Shown here in pieces: positions 1-10,936 of a stretch of 64,000 nucleotides of DNA. How positions within the stretch are numbered: position 1 is the stretch's first letter; each line of letters opens with the position of its first letter. The DNA comes from Rhynchosporium graminicola (taxonomy: Eukaryota > Ascomycota > Leotiomycetes > Helotiales > Ploettnerulaceae), in the NCBI GenBank assembly GCA_900074885.1, contig FJUW01000045.1, forward strand, positions 310,001 to 374,000. Direction: 5' to 3'. Under the pieces are notes generated by a model. It searched no databases. It was not told the origin of the DNA and saw nothing but the letters and a program-made list of their open reading frames with translations. The position numbers and the translations under genes were made by a program.

Positions 1-1486
1 ACTGGGTCGGCCGTGGCAACCTTCCTTCATTTCTCGTACTTCCGTTTGCTTCAAGATTCAATTTACAAATGCTAATTTATCTCCAGTTCTCGGTGTCTTC
101 GGTGTCGGTAAGCTAGCAGCAGATTGCTTGCATGTTTATACGACGTTCGTCTTCCCAAATGTCTGGTCGACTGCAACGGAAACTTACTACATCGACCAAA
201 TGCTCTCGCAGCAAGTCACTGGATTCGTAAACAAAGCTCGCGTACAAGTCCATCGCAGGTTCCTGGAGGACAAGACGAATCCCTTCCCGGGCTGGTTATC
301 TGGAGTGCAATTCTCGCCTGCTGTCAACAAATTTTTGTGGAAATTGCGTTCTGAATTCAAGAGTCATATGATTTTCAAGGCCCATTTTCGTGGTAAGTCG
401 AGCTGCTGCGGATGAGTATCTGAGAAAGCGTGAATTTGTTGCTGATTCATTGCACAGGAATCTTCACTGTAAAGAGCAAAGTCCGCCTCAACGATGTGTT
501 TGGTTTCTTCATAGGAGTCGGCGTAATCGCGCTATACAACATGAACGGTAACTCCATTCACTTCCGCATAACTTTCTCAGATGCTAACATATTACGAAGA
601 TGCCAAACCATGGTGGCTGACCAACATAATGGGTTTCGGCTTCTGCTACGGCACCCTCCAACTTATGTCACCCACAACCTTCTGGACGGGCACCCTCATC
701 CTCTCCAGCCTCTTCGTCTATGACATCGTCATGGTCTTCTACACACCCCTCATGATAACCGTTGCAACCTCCCTCGAAGTCCCCATCAAGCTCGTCTTCC
801 CCGGTCCTAAACGTGGCTCCATGCTTGGCCTAGGCGACGTCGTCCTCCCAGGAATAATGATGGCTCTCGCCCTCCGCTTCGATCTCTACCTCCACTATCT
901 TCGTAAACAACGCACCACATCCAAGCCCACCATCCCACCGCGCGCCATCGAACCAGATACCATCGTTCGCGCAAAGTATCAAGATGCTACCGGACTATGG
1001 GGCGAGCGTTATTGGACTAGAAAGGCGAAGCAGGGTGAAGAGACTGCGGCGGATGGTGCGAGGTTCCCGAAGACGTATTTCAAAGCTAGTCTTGTTGGTT
1101 ATGTTTCTGCTCTGCTGGTTACACTCGTAGTGATGAATGTGTTCAATCATGCCCAGCCAGCGCTTTTGTATCTCGTTCCTGGTGTGCTGAGCGCGCTCTG
1201 GGGAACGGCGTTTGCCAGGAATGAGGTGGCTTTGATGTGGGATTATTCCGAGGATGGAGAGTGGGGTCTTGAGCCTGAGGAGAAGGGAAAGGGTGGCGAG
1301 GAGGAAAAGGGTGATGGCAGCAAGAAGATTGAGAAGAAGAGTGGTGATGAAGTTGTTGTTGCACATGCTGGTGGGAAAAGGGTCGAAAAGGAAAAGAAAA
1401 AGGATGATGAGTACGAGCACCACGTCTTCATGTTTTCTCTTGAGTCGCCTAGGGTTGACATGGGTGCGCAGAAAGCCTTGTTTTGA
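1..1486 (+). CDS. Signal peptide peptidase family intramembrane aspartyl protease, 5' partial
   Basis: This is a presenilin/SPP-type protease (GxGD aspartyl protease) that cleaves transmembrane signal-peptide remnants in the ER membrane. Exons that keep frame are about 87-392, 458-547 and 600-1486; the earlier part lies outside the window or in an upstream exon. Intron 548-599 ends just after a TGCTAAC branch site, and this acceptor rather than CAG at 580 restores the frame. Visible family marks are the catalytic YD in a hydrophobic segment (LFVYDIVMVFY), the second catalytic Asp in GLGD (MLGLGDVVLPG) and the PAL motif (QPALLYLVPG). The order of these motifs matches SPP rather than presenilin. 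After the last membrane segment comes a Lys/Glu-rich cytosolic tail of about 70 residues. The exact start of the first visible exon (87) is inferred from an AG acceptor and from family similarity of the FGVFGVGKL stretch. Confidence 0.9.
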
Positions 1487-1881
1487 GAGACGGTGATCTC
1501 GGCATTGTAGGCTCTTGTATTTAATAGGCATCATTGGGAGCGAGCATTTGAATGGCGCTAGGGCGTACGATGGTTCGAGAAAATGCAATGATCTGTCAAT
1601 GAAAAACAACTCTAGATATGACATGAAGGAGTGGGTCTTAATCAACCTCACAAGAGGCTGCAATGAGATCTTGCTTCGCAGACTCGATTTCTAGGTCTGG
1701 ATTCTACAATTACAGATCATGTTCTGTCATTGTTGTTGCCTAAGTCTCATTTTGTAACTCCTGCGCCATTCTTCCTCAAGTCTAGGAATATTGTAGTACT
1801 CCATCCTCCATATATCTCCAAATTTGCATTATAGTCCTTAGAAAGATACTTCGAGGCCCTAGGCAAATTGATGCATGGGCA
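1487..1881. other. Convergent intergenic region
   Basis: This is the 3' flank shared by two convergent genes, the protease (+) and the acetyltransferase (-). I see no further coding sequence here. Confidence 0.6.
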
Positions 1882-2988
1882 CTAGCTCCCAAATGCAGCC
1901 GCGGGATACACCCTCTTTTTCTTTCCCTTCAAGTCCGCACCACTCCTCGAACTGCTTCTCGAGCTCGGCGCACTGCCTTCTCTGGAAGCGAGTGCACTTG
2001 GTGGTTTCAACAGACCTCCACCCAACACATCATCCGGCAGGTCATTCCACTCCCTCTCCGGACCTGCATCTTGGAAAGACCTCGCGTGAATTGGCATAGG
2101 TGGTCTGCCTGGCGCAATAGGTGTGAGAGGTTGAGAAACTGGAGCGGAGAGTTGTTTAGTGATTCCTGGACGTGCTTGTGGTTGTGTATGTCCGTTTAAA
2201 TGATCGGATGGCACCAATTTCCTCCTCAATATATACGCCGAATCCGGATTCAAGACCCTGTAATAACCTTTTATCACAGCCTCCTCCATTTTGAAGCCCC
2301 TCGCAGCATACCATTCCAAAGCCTCCTCGTTCTGCGTCCATACATGCGCATACAAACTCTCTATGCTCAACTCACTCTGACTAACCGCTGCCTCAATGAC
2401 CTCATTCAACACCGCAGCCACTATTCCCTGCCCTCGATACGGCGAAAGTAGACATAGACTTTGGATGTATATATCGTGAGAATTGGGTGTGTAGGAGGGG
2501 TTTTGCGGTGTTGATGAAGGGGAGAGAGAGGGATCGACGCGGCATATTACGCCGCCGATGACTTTTGTGTCTTGGGAGGAGGTATCGGTCCATAGTATTG
2601 AGCGGGAGAAAGAACGCGGTGGAGCAGGTGTAGGAGAGTCTGGTAAAAGGATTTTGTGGTAAAATGAGTCTGGGTAGGTTATAGGTAGGAGGAGAGCATT
2701 GATTCGGCGGAGGGGTTGAATGTGTGGTTGCTCGATTTGAGAGATTGTTGCTTGGGGTGGGAGGTGTGATTTAGAGGTTGATGTTATGGGTTCGTGGGAG
2801 ATTGCGGAAACTTGGGAGGGCAATGATGGGGGCGTTTGAGTTACTAGTGGTGAAGGAACCTGTGGTTGTACCTTGGGAGCTGAAGACCCAGGTGGTGGTG
2901 TGTAATTCGGTTGACGAGGCTGGAAGAATGATCGGATGGAAGGTTGAGCTCGCGTGTTCGCGACGTTCGACGCGCCATTGGTCTCCAT
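1882..2988 (-). CDS. NAA50: NAA50-like N-alpha-acetyltransferase with N-terminal PIP box
   Basis: A 368-residue single-exon gene. The GNAT domain (about residues 95-260) follows the NAA50/San pattern: INALLLPITYPDSFY near residue 96 resembles the substrate-loop segment of NAA50, RGQGIV (185-190) is the acetyl-CoA loop, and NEEALEWYAARGF is the family's C-terminal motif. The loop ends in Val where many GNATs have Gly or Ala. NAA50 acetylates protein N-termini beginning with Met and is linked to sister-chromatid cohesion in animals. I chose the Met at 2986-2988 because upstream in-frame sequence (to 3153) is not protein-like and lies in the divergent promoter. N-terminal to the GNAT domain are about 90 Pro/Ser-rich disordered residues holding QPSIRSFF (15-22), which fits the PCNA-binding PIP box. 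The C-terminal tail is basic and Ser-rich. It is divergent from SGF11. Family call is good; strict orthology is less certain. Confidence 0.85.
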   Translation of the reverse strand: METNGASNVANTRAQPSIRSFFQPRQPNYTPPPGSSAPKVQPQVPSPLVTQTPPSLPSQVSAISHEPITSTSKSHLPPQATISQIEQPHIQPLRRINALLLPITYPDSFYHKILLPDSPTPAPPRSFSRSILWTDTSSQDTKVIGGVICRVDPSLSPSSTPQNPSYTPNSHDIYIQSLCLLSPYRGQGIVAAVLNEVIEAAVSQSELSIESLYAHVWTQNEEALEWYAARGFKMEEAVIKGYYRVLNPDSAYILRRKLVPSDHLNGHTQPQARPGITKQLSAPVSQPLTPIAPGRPPMPIHARSFQDAGPEREWNDLPDDVLGGGLLKPPSALASREGSAPSSRSSSRSGADLKGKKKRVYPAAAFGS

Positions 2989-3717
2989 CTTGGCTTCTCT
3001 TCCCGGGATAAGTCTCTCGGAATATTTTGTTCCTTGCTGTATCGAACTCTCGAGTACCGAGAAAGTATAAGGGTCAATTTTGAGCTGGGAATGCAATATC
3101 TGGCCTCGTCTAGATCCAAATATTGTTTGGATGACGATGCTTCCAGATGGCACTTAGCGACGCCACTAGACAACTTATACCATACCCCCTTTTTGAACGA
3201 GGGGTCGAATGACAATGAGTGTTCAGAATTTAAGCATATCATGAACTCTATGAAACATCAGGAAATTTGTCAACCTCAATGAAAATGAGGTATCAATCCA
3301 CTTCTATCAATGCTAAACGAGGTTATAAGTTATAAGTAGCAAAGAATTGTTTGGATATTCTCACCATAATCGGCCAAGTCACTTCACCGCCTTTAAACCT
3401 TAATTGATTCTGCCGTCCAGCAGCCGGCCTCTAGTTTCAGAGCAACTCCACAGTATCGACATTATTATCTTTTGTCTCACTCACGAACTGCCCATGAGCT
3501 TTGATATTTAATTCCACAACTTCAACATGCCCTTCGATCAGTAAATACGAGGAAAATCTCGTAAAATGCCATCTCATTTTCCTGGCTTTACCTTCGTTCT
3601 CTCAGCTCCTTGCCAGTGCTTTTGATTGCATCACAACTGGAACTGTGCCCGTCCCTTTCCAAGCTCCATACATACATACATTGCACCGCAGCCTGCTCCT
3701 ACAGCACTTTCTTCGGA
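2989..3717. promoter_or_regulatory. Divergent promoter region, NAA50-like / SGF11
   Basis: About 730 bp between two divergent starts must hold both promoters and 5' UTRs. Pyrimidine-rich stretches precede the SGF11 start. I see no extra gene. Confidence 0.5.
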
Positions 3718-5077
3718 ATGTCTGCCAACGATAATTTTGAGGTGCCAGGCCTCGTAGCCCCTGATCCTAATGAAGAACATGATACTCTTACTGAATTGGT
3801 AATTTTCTTATTCCATCTGGCCGTTTTCTCTGCTGCCTGCCGGAAGTAGCAACAGCTAACTTTTTGCTCAGACCTATGGTGTTCTGGACGATTCGTTCTA
3901 CAATATTCTACACGACTTGGTGTTTGAGACTTTTCGAGGGGAGAAGATGTTAAGAGCTTCCTCTGCTGCCATCATGGTCGAACAAAAAGCTTCGCAAACC
4001 GACATCAATGATGTCGACGAATACGCCCCCTCATCCAACAATGGCCAAAAAGTCGAGACGGAAGGTGCTACATGGGAAAATGGAGCTGCACACCTCAAGG
4101 GCAATCCCCTTGAAACTACAAAGGAGATCCGCTGCCAGAAATGTGGTCTTCCTCGCCTCTTACATCCGACAGATGGTAATGGTGGTCGAAAACCCGATCC
4201 GAGTATCCGATACTGCGAAAAACACCCATATATCAACAAACCATACCATGACGTGTATGGGCAGACATATGTTCCCGAAGGTCCTGGTCGGGGCAAAAAG
4301 AAGAAGGACATGATAAATCCATTGAAGCAACAGAAAGAGAACACACCAAACGGAAGTCAGGACTCCGAAGAGGAAGAGAAGAAGAACATTGCGTTCCCAT
4401 CATCGAAATGTAATAATTGTGGCACTCATGTCGTCATTAAGCGCATGAACAATCACATGGCCAGATGTATAGGTGGGTTTGGCCGACAGTCTTCGCGGGA
4501 TGCGAAGACGAAGATGGCGAACGGGCATGGAACTGGCAGCCAGAATGGGAATACTCCGCCTACGAGTCGGAATTCTACGCCTGCTCCTACGGTGTCCAGC
4601 AAGAATGGTGGTACTAGTCCGAGCAAGCGTGATGCTGGCGATGACTTTGACTCGGAGGAGTCTCCCCATAAGAAGAAGAAGCTTCTGAAGAAGATCTCTT
4701 CATCTAATAAGTTGAAGGCTCCGAAGATGTCGAAGAATCCGAGTCAGCTATCAGCCAGCGGTTTGAGTTTCGAATCGAAGCCTCCACCGAGTGATGAAGA
4801 AGACATTGTCGATGATGGGGATGATGATCGAGATGGTGACTTCAACGAGAAGTCTATCTCAGTGGAAGTGAAGAAGAAGAATAAAGCGTTAAAACCAGTG
4901 AAGAAGCTGGCAAAGCCGAAGAGCAAGTGGCTGTACGGCAATAGTGGCAGCCCCGGTGTCCCTCCAGATCCTCAGAAACTGAAGATAAAAACCAGCAGTA
5001 GCGGGGTGAACGGGCATTCGAAAAGCGTGACGAGGGATCCGTCTGAGAGCAGTCAGACTTTGAGTTCGCCCAACTGA
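3718..5077 (+). CDS. SGF11: SAGA-associated factor 11 (deubiquitinase module subunit)
   Basis: Exons 3718-3798 and 3872-5077 (intron 3799-3871, GTAATT donor, GCTAAC branch site) give 428 residues. SGF11 anchors the Ubp8 deubiquitinase module to SAGA, which removes ubiquitin from histone H2B in the nucleus. The N-terminus has a helical segment (SFYNILHDLVFETF, residues ~36-49) like the Sgf11 helix that packs on Ubp8/Sus1. A second Cys/His cluster, C115, C118, C142, H145, is seen in filamentous fungal homologues. The diagnostic Sgf11 zinc finger is C207-x2-C210-x11-H222-x3-C226 followed by GRQSSR, the conserved basic segment. The C-terminal 200 residues are low-complexity, Ser/Lys/Asp-rich and probably disordered. 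The protein is much longer than yeast Sgf11 (99 residues), as is usual in Pezizomycotina. Confidence 0.85.
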
Positions 5078-5714
5078 GGCTTGCCACATTGATGCAGAAA
5101 CGAGAGGAAAGACAATTTTGATATGTGGAGCGCGGATGGCAGAACATGGGGAAGCTTCGGGACTGTGTATAAATGGAATGGCGGGGCAATACCTTCTCGA
5201 GAATCAGGGAGAAGCATGGACTTGGCGTTTTTCACATCATTGTACTATGTGTCTGGCCTTTCGTCTGCTTGGCCTGGCATGGTCACAAGACTCGGATGGA
5301 TTTTAAGTGGAAGGCGTTTGGCATGGACTGGTGCATTTAGGACAAACAAGCATTCATTCTCCAGCACTCTCAGCCCCTTTTGAATGCATATTACTGGTAC
5401 ACTGCGACTTTTGCTTGCAAGTAATCTCTTGATGAGGACGAAGGGCTCTCTTCTAGTCATATTGTTGCAATGCAGTCCCGTCCGTAATCATGATTCATTT
5501 TAATGTTTATTTATAATAATTTATCCAGAAGATATACAGTATATACAAGTAGCCAAAGGCCCATTACATAGCAGGACATCCACTGATCGTCAATGCGATC
5601 TTCATCATTCTTCCTGGTGGATTGACTTTTACAGGACTGATTCAACGTCGACCGAGTAGAGGTGCTCATTATCTTTGTGGCTTTTTTTGGTCAATAGGGT
5701 ACCAAAGTCGCCAT
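5078..5714. other. Convergent intergenic region
   Basis: This is the 3' flank of SGF11 and of the minus-strand zinc protein. An AT-rich stretch near 5500-5560 could hold polyadenylation signals. No coding sequence is recognised. Confidence 0.5.
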
Positions 5715-6780
5715 CTAGTCAGATTCGTCTAGGAAGTCGATGAAGACTGGCCCTGGTATAGTTCGGAATGAGGTACTTGAAGCATGTTTTATCATCAAGT
5801 TGGGAATAAGATTGGCAGGTTTGTCTCGACTAACGAGATCTAGAGCATCGTCCTCTGTAAGGTCGACGATGTTCCGTCCTGCCGTGATTGGAGCCCAAGT
5901 CTGAGGCTCATTAGTGCTAGGTATGTCATTAATGATCCCCGCACCAGATTTCAGATATGCAAACACTTTGCAATCGTCACACCTAAGTTCCGTTGCCTCG
6001 ATTTCAGGCTGAGTCAATGGAGTCTTGATCCTGAATTTTTGGACGCATCTTTGGCAAATCCCGTGTAGGGCGAAATTTACTTTGAGCTGGCCTGCTTCTT
6101 GGCTGCGTTTCAATTTAGAGACATCGCTGGGGAGACTATCGTCTACGTGGTGCGGCTCTGCACATCCAGGTTGCTCCGGATCTTTGCGACAACAGCTCCA
6201 CAACACTATAAGTATCTCTTGAAGGTGTTGCTCATACCTTCCTAGCACACCTACACCAGTTAGTTCGTCAACAGCAAATCCTGCCGTACATCATATATAG
6301 TACCAACTCACCTGGATGATGTTCACAATCCGAGCTCCCACTCTTCCCCTTCACAAACCCCTTTTCACACCTTGCACAAAGAGCTCTCGCAGCCCACCTC
6401 TGAAGCTTCCACTCAGCCTCGGCCTCCTTCAAACGATCCTTCTCTTGCACAGCCAGATCACGTAAAGAAAATCCTGCTCCCCTCTCCTTCGTCTTCTCTT
6501 CTCGGAGCGCCTCCATCTCACGGCGTTCTTCCTCAGCTGTGAAAATCTCAACCATCGATCTCGCCTTCTTGAGTTCTGGTCGCGGTTGTTGCTCTTGTTG
6601 ATCCTTGCGGATCCTGGCCATGGAATGAGACTTCAGTTCAACTCGTGGATTGAGTCTGATCCCACATCGCTTCCGGAGATCCAAGGCATCGCTCAAAGGT
6701 GGTGGCATTGGTGGAGGAGGTGTAGAAGTCCGTTGCCTTTTCTTCAGTGCAGCTGACACGACTGACTCCGACCTCTCCAT
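5715..6780 (-). CDS. Cys/His zinc-binding (CHORD-like) protein with C-terminal SUMO-interacting motifs, function unknown
   Basis: Exons 6780-6312 and 6250-5715 (intron 6251-6311, GTGAGT donor, ACTAAC branch, TAG acceptor) give 334 residues. I do not know its function. Visible parts: a Pro-rich N-terminus; a charged helical segment rich in Glu/Arg (~residues 80-125) that may be coiled coil; a Cys/His domain with CARCEKGF, SDCEHHPG, WSCC and GC-x3-HH spread over ~60 residues and interrupted by the intron, which resembles CHORD spacing; then a second CxxC...CxxC pair (CQRC, CDDC). Near the end lies IVDLTEDD (residues 284-291), a textbook SUMO-interacting motif, and the C-terminus VFIDFLDESD looks like another. 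These suggest a nuclear SUMO-reading protein, which is inference. The start is uncertain: an open frame in the same phase continues upstream (6796-7077) but is cut by a TAG at 6796-6798. Confidence 0.65.
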
Positions 6781-6795
6781 CGTCGCTATCAGAAT

Positions 6796-7077
6796 CTAAG
6801 ATAATTCCCTCAGATGACTCTTCTCTTTCTCATTCGCCCTAAACGCTGCCTCAACTGCGCCGATAGGCGAAGAGTCTAAAGCACATATCTCTTGTATCAA
6901 AGCAGCTAGAGCCGTCGTTTGTCTGAGCGTGGTATTTTTCATAATCGTAAAATGCAGATCTTTGAGAGTGTCCGTTTGGGGTCGCGTATCAGTTCGGGCT
7001 TTCAGACGACGGAGGACATCTTTGAGTTCTGGTGCGCTGGCTGAGGTCATTTCACTTGTTGGTATGACAGTATGCAA
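6796..7077 (-). CDS. Possible upstream exon or separate small ORF (93 codons)
   Basis: An open frame that looks like helical protein (ELKDVLRRLKARTD..., LAALIQEICALD...) lies immediately upstream of and in phase with the zinc protein gene, separated only by a TAG and four codons. It could be the true N-terminus of that protein interrupted by a nonsense mutation or sequencing error, an exon joined by a splice I cannot identify, or an independent short ORF. I found no convincing GT-AG intron that removes the stop. Confidence 0.35.
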   Translation of the reverse strand: MHTVIPTSEMTSASAPELKDVLRRLKARTDTRPQTDTLKDLHFTIMKNTTLRQTTALAALIQEICALDSSPIGAVEAAFRANEKEKSHLRELS

Positions 7078-7829
7078 GGAACCATTTACAGTATTTCCCG
7101 AGCAGGGAGTAGGGAATGCAAAAAGAAGGAGAGTTCACGAACAGCATTGTCAAGCAGTTCTATACTGAAATACAAAAAATTGAAATCGCTATCGTTCGAA
7201 CCAATGAGAAAGAGCAGAAGAGAAATTGCTATCGCGTCAATCCTTGTTGGACCCTGAAATGCAAGCACTTCCGCATCTCTCCACAATTCGATAGCCGCAA
7301 CCATGGAAAGATCCTCAATCGATCCACAGATAAACAGAGCTCGACTTGCAATGATCGAGAGCATTACTTATCCACGTGTAGTCGAAGAGCAGCATAGTAC
7401 ATTGCAGGTTCATGGAGGCTGAGCCAGTGTCAATGACGAGCTTATGATATGTCTCAGCTTGATTACATGGCTAAGGTACTTATATTTGTCAGCCACAATC
7501 TTCGTCCATAGGGAGGTCGACCTTTGATCTTGGCTTTTCATTTATCATCCGCAGTCCGAGTCGGGTCGGGGGTTCAAGATGTCCGTTCCAAGGCCAGTAT
7601 CGTCAGCTCATTTTGCTTCTTTCTTCAGGATCCCTATCTTGCTCTTTCTCATTTCATATTTCCCTGTGTGTACTTGTAGCTTAGACATAGATCACAGATG
7701 TATTAAGCGATTGTAGGTTATCCCTCTCCTTGTTGACTAATACTTGCCGCATAGGTTACGGACGGGAGTACTGACTGCTTTCTAAGATACGCGCCTCAGA
7801 AATCTGATCGACCCGCCTAATCCAGCATA
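7078..7829. promoter_or_regulatory. Divergent intergenic region
   Basis: It lies between the minus-strand zinc protein and the plus-strand TLC gene. Short open frames here have no protein-like features. It presumably holds both promoters. Confidence 0.4.
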
Positions 7830-8835
7830 ATGTTGGATCCTTTCTTCGCGCCGATACCCATCCTCACGGAGACGGCCAGACCTTTATGTGAATATCTCTC
7901 ACTCCAAAGTCTTCCCCTCCATATCCACGAAATCTTCTTTGCATTCGGCTTCTACCACATCATCTTCGAATACCTTGCGCCTCCACTATCAAGCTACTTC
8001 CTCCCAAAGCAGTACATAAAGCTTTCCTCTGAAAGCAAGCTGCGATGGAATATGCACTGCGCATCTATGGTTCAGTCCTGTACCATTACACTGCTTGCAC
8101 TCTGGACTATCGACTCAGATGATGAGCGGCGGAACATGAACTTGGACGCGCGAATGTGGGGGTATACTGGAGCGGGCGCATTGGTACAAGCTCTTGCAAC
8201 AGGCTACTTCCTCTTCGACTTGGTCGTAATGATCCGACATCTCGATGTTTTCGGGCTTGGCATGCTAGCACATGCTACAAGTTGTTTGATCACGTACACG
8301 TTGGGATTTGTACGTTTAGTCCAACTCCAGAGCTGGAAGGCCTACATACATACTTGGGAAGAGAGGTAAGTGTGTTATTCAGCTAATTTCCCTTTCTATG
8401 TAGCGACCGATATTCAATTATTATGGTTGTGTGTTCATGCTATATGAGCTCTCTACCCCGTTTCTCAATATTCACTGGTTCTTTGATAAGATGGGGATGA
8501 CAGGCACCCGAGCCCAGCTCTACAACGGCATGGCGCTTCTAGCAGTCTTCTTCAGTTGTCGGCTTGTGTGGGGTGCGTACTCCTCTTTCAACATCTATCG
8601 TGATGTATGGGATGCATTACATCTCGACGAGCCAAGTGCCAAAGCTACAGCAACAGTTGGAACGATGCAGTTCGCTGGAGACAGAACCCTGCCAATGTGG
8701 TTGGTGATCTTGTATATGGGTGGACATGTGACCCTACAGGTTCTGAATGTGTTTTGGTTCGGTAAGATGGTTGCAGCGGTCAGGAAGAGGTTTGTCAAAG
8801 CTCCACAGCAGAATGGTGTCAAGAAGAAGCTTTAG
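7830..8835 (+). CDS. TLC-domain membrane protein
   Basis: Exons 7830-8309 and 8404-8835 give 303 residues. The TLC (TRAM/LAG1/CLN8) fold has several membrane helices and is found in ceramide synthases and in lipid-sensing or lipid-handling proteins; this one resembles the small fungal TLC proteins of the TMEM56/YPR114W type, not a ceramide synthase. The best-conserved segment is FNYYGCVFMLYELSTPFLN followed by HWFFDK and, later, FFSCRLVWG. I placed the intron at 8310-8403 (GTACGT donor after ...TLGF) because it joins LGF to RPIFNYYG as in homologues and keeps phase. A stronger-looking GTAAGT donor at 8366 would break the frame. Hydrophobic segments occur at about residues 30-50, 70-90, 110-160, 175-195 and in the last 60 residues, and the C-terminus ends in a basic KKKL. 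The exact substrate is unknown. Confidence 0.8.
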
Positions 8836-10936
8836 ACTTTGAATATGGATCATTCTCGGATTGGAAAGAGATGGTATGAGCACGACAGCACAACACATGA
8901 ACGTGCTCCTCGTTTTGACGTCTTTTCTGAATATCTCCCGGTACGCCAATTTTATTTCGCATTATCTTGCATTTTTGTCCTCACCAGCTACTCATGCCGT
9001 TCCCACGCAAGCAACACTCCCTGCCGAGGAGGACGCTTCGAGATCCATCGTTCCATACCATTCATTCCATACTCAGGAGTTTCAATAGCTGGCACCTGAA
9101 GCTCAACCCAATCGAATCGCCATCCCGTGTCCGGATAGACGCCACTTCGATTCTGCTTCTGATTCCAATGCGTCATGTGATCGAGTGTGTACGATGGATT
9201 TTGGGAGGAACAAGTTGTGATAGACAGACCGAGCAGATGCTAGTTGATCTCTGTCTGAGCTGGGATGGTAGTCTCGTCCGGCCATTTTGATGCTAGTGGC
9301 ATGTCGCTACTGGAAGGACTCTGGTGCTGACTAGCTTGCGAGGCCTGGTTCGAAGGCCGCTTGGAGGATATCGGTTTATCAGGAGCTACATTTGTTGCTA
9401 CTCACTTCAAAGATCCTGGTTTGTGACTCTCATGATGGCCTTTAGAGAATTTCCTACTTCTCGTTCAGTCAGTGCCACCTAGCTAAAAGAGTAGCAGGTC
9501 TCGATGGGTACCTTCTTTGCTGGCCATCATGTTTTCTCGCATGTCTCCCTTGCAGAGAGCTCATGGTAATCAAGGACGTATTGATAGTTTTGTTCTGAGT
9601 CACTGAAGTTTGTTCGGCGTGCACTCACTCGGTCTGTTGAAAGGACATGGCTAAGATTTATAGACCTGAGGCTACCTGCGGGAATGAGAGGTCCCCCGCT
9701 TTTATTGCATGTTGTTCTTAGATCTAGCTAATACCTGCATGCTGGTATTAGCCGAGTTGCAAGATGCTCTCTTTTCATGTATGGCGGATAGAGAACTGAA
9801 AGCATGAAATATATACCGGATGCAGAAGTTGAGACAATGTGAGGTGTCTGTTGTACACCGACTCGACCACTTACAAGATGGAATTGTGAGAAGGGGCCTC
9901 ACATCTCGAATTGGAGGGGCGATTATCGGCAGGTTTGAGAAAGTCTAGGCTCGGCATCGGTAAACATAGACAGCAAATAGCCTTCCAGTATATATAAACA
10001 GCAATCTGATCGTATACGCTTCAGACTGTTTGATCCTTGTAATGACAATCGACCAAATCATTATGAGTGTCAAAGTGCTCGCCAAAAATAGCTCGGTAGG
10101 TTTCCAGTAGGTGATACCGGAACATCGTAGTACCCAAGTTCTCCGAGCCTAAAGCCACCTAGGGCGCACTGCTTCTTGAATTCAAAACTAAACAGGTCAA
10201 CTGAATCGTGGTGAGGGTTTTCCAATGCCCATTATCCGGCGTGATTCGACTTTTAAGGGAATTTCTCGTACTTCATATCCGTACAGATTATTTGCTTTTG
10301 CTGTGGAACACCATATACTTACCCGTGCAGACAATTTATGGATTGTTCTGCGAGAACTTTGACGTATGTAACACAAGTCAGTAATCCATCACTACCTAAA
10401 AGGTGAGTCGACTGTGTTTAAAATTGACGGGACGGATTTGAACTGGTAACGCGGGTAAGCTACCTCGGTTATGAAGATTTTGAACAGTCTCCTAGCATGC
10501 TTCGGCTATTAGATTTGCCTGGAAGCTGAGCTATATATGAATACCTCATATGTCGATGCGTCACTTAATAGAAAATATTCATCTGTCCTAGTTCTGAGGT
10601 TTGCACAAAATGTGCTCGGCGTCTCGCTTTAGATATGCCTTGAATCAAAAATCATAAATAGTAAATTCGAAAAGTCCAAATTGTGTGTGATATAATAAGT
10701 CAAGCGTGGATACGAATACTACCACTAGGACAAGTTCACGAGCTAATAAAAGACTAAAACCTAGGCAGAAATATTTCCTGGTACCAGATCATATTTTTTT
10801 TGTCGCACTTGAAGTGATTCGTACTTTTGCAATCTACAACGACCACACTTCGAGAAGCTATCAACACCAGCGCTGCGGTGGAGCAAGTCCGGACGCTTCC
10901 ATAATTCTCGAAATACTATTGAAGTCTGGAAATTGC
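8836..10936. other. Intergenic region, no gene recognised
   Basis: About 2.1 kb with only short, non-protein-like open frames on either strand. The AT-rich part after 10,300 precedes the 2EXR gene. A stretch at 10430-10470 faintly resembles the T-arm of a minus-strand tRNA but does not fold into one by eye. Confidence 0.4.

Noticed and set aside
1243..1461. Minus-strand frames rich in Ser/Phe/Pro
   Set aside because: They are antisense shadows of the Lys/Glu-rich tail of the signal peptide peptidase.
10430..10475. Possible minus-strand tRNA (T-arm-like GGATTTGAACTGG)
   Set aside because: The stems do not pair by eye and no anticodon arm or acceptor stem could be placed.
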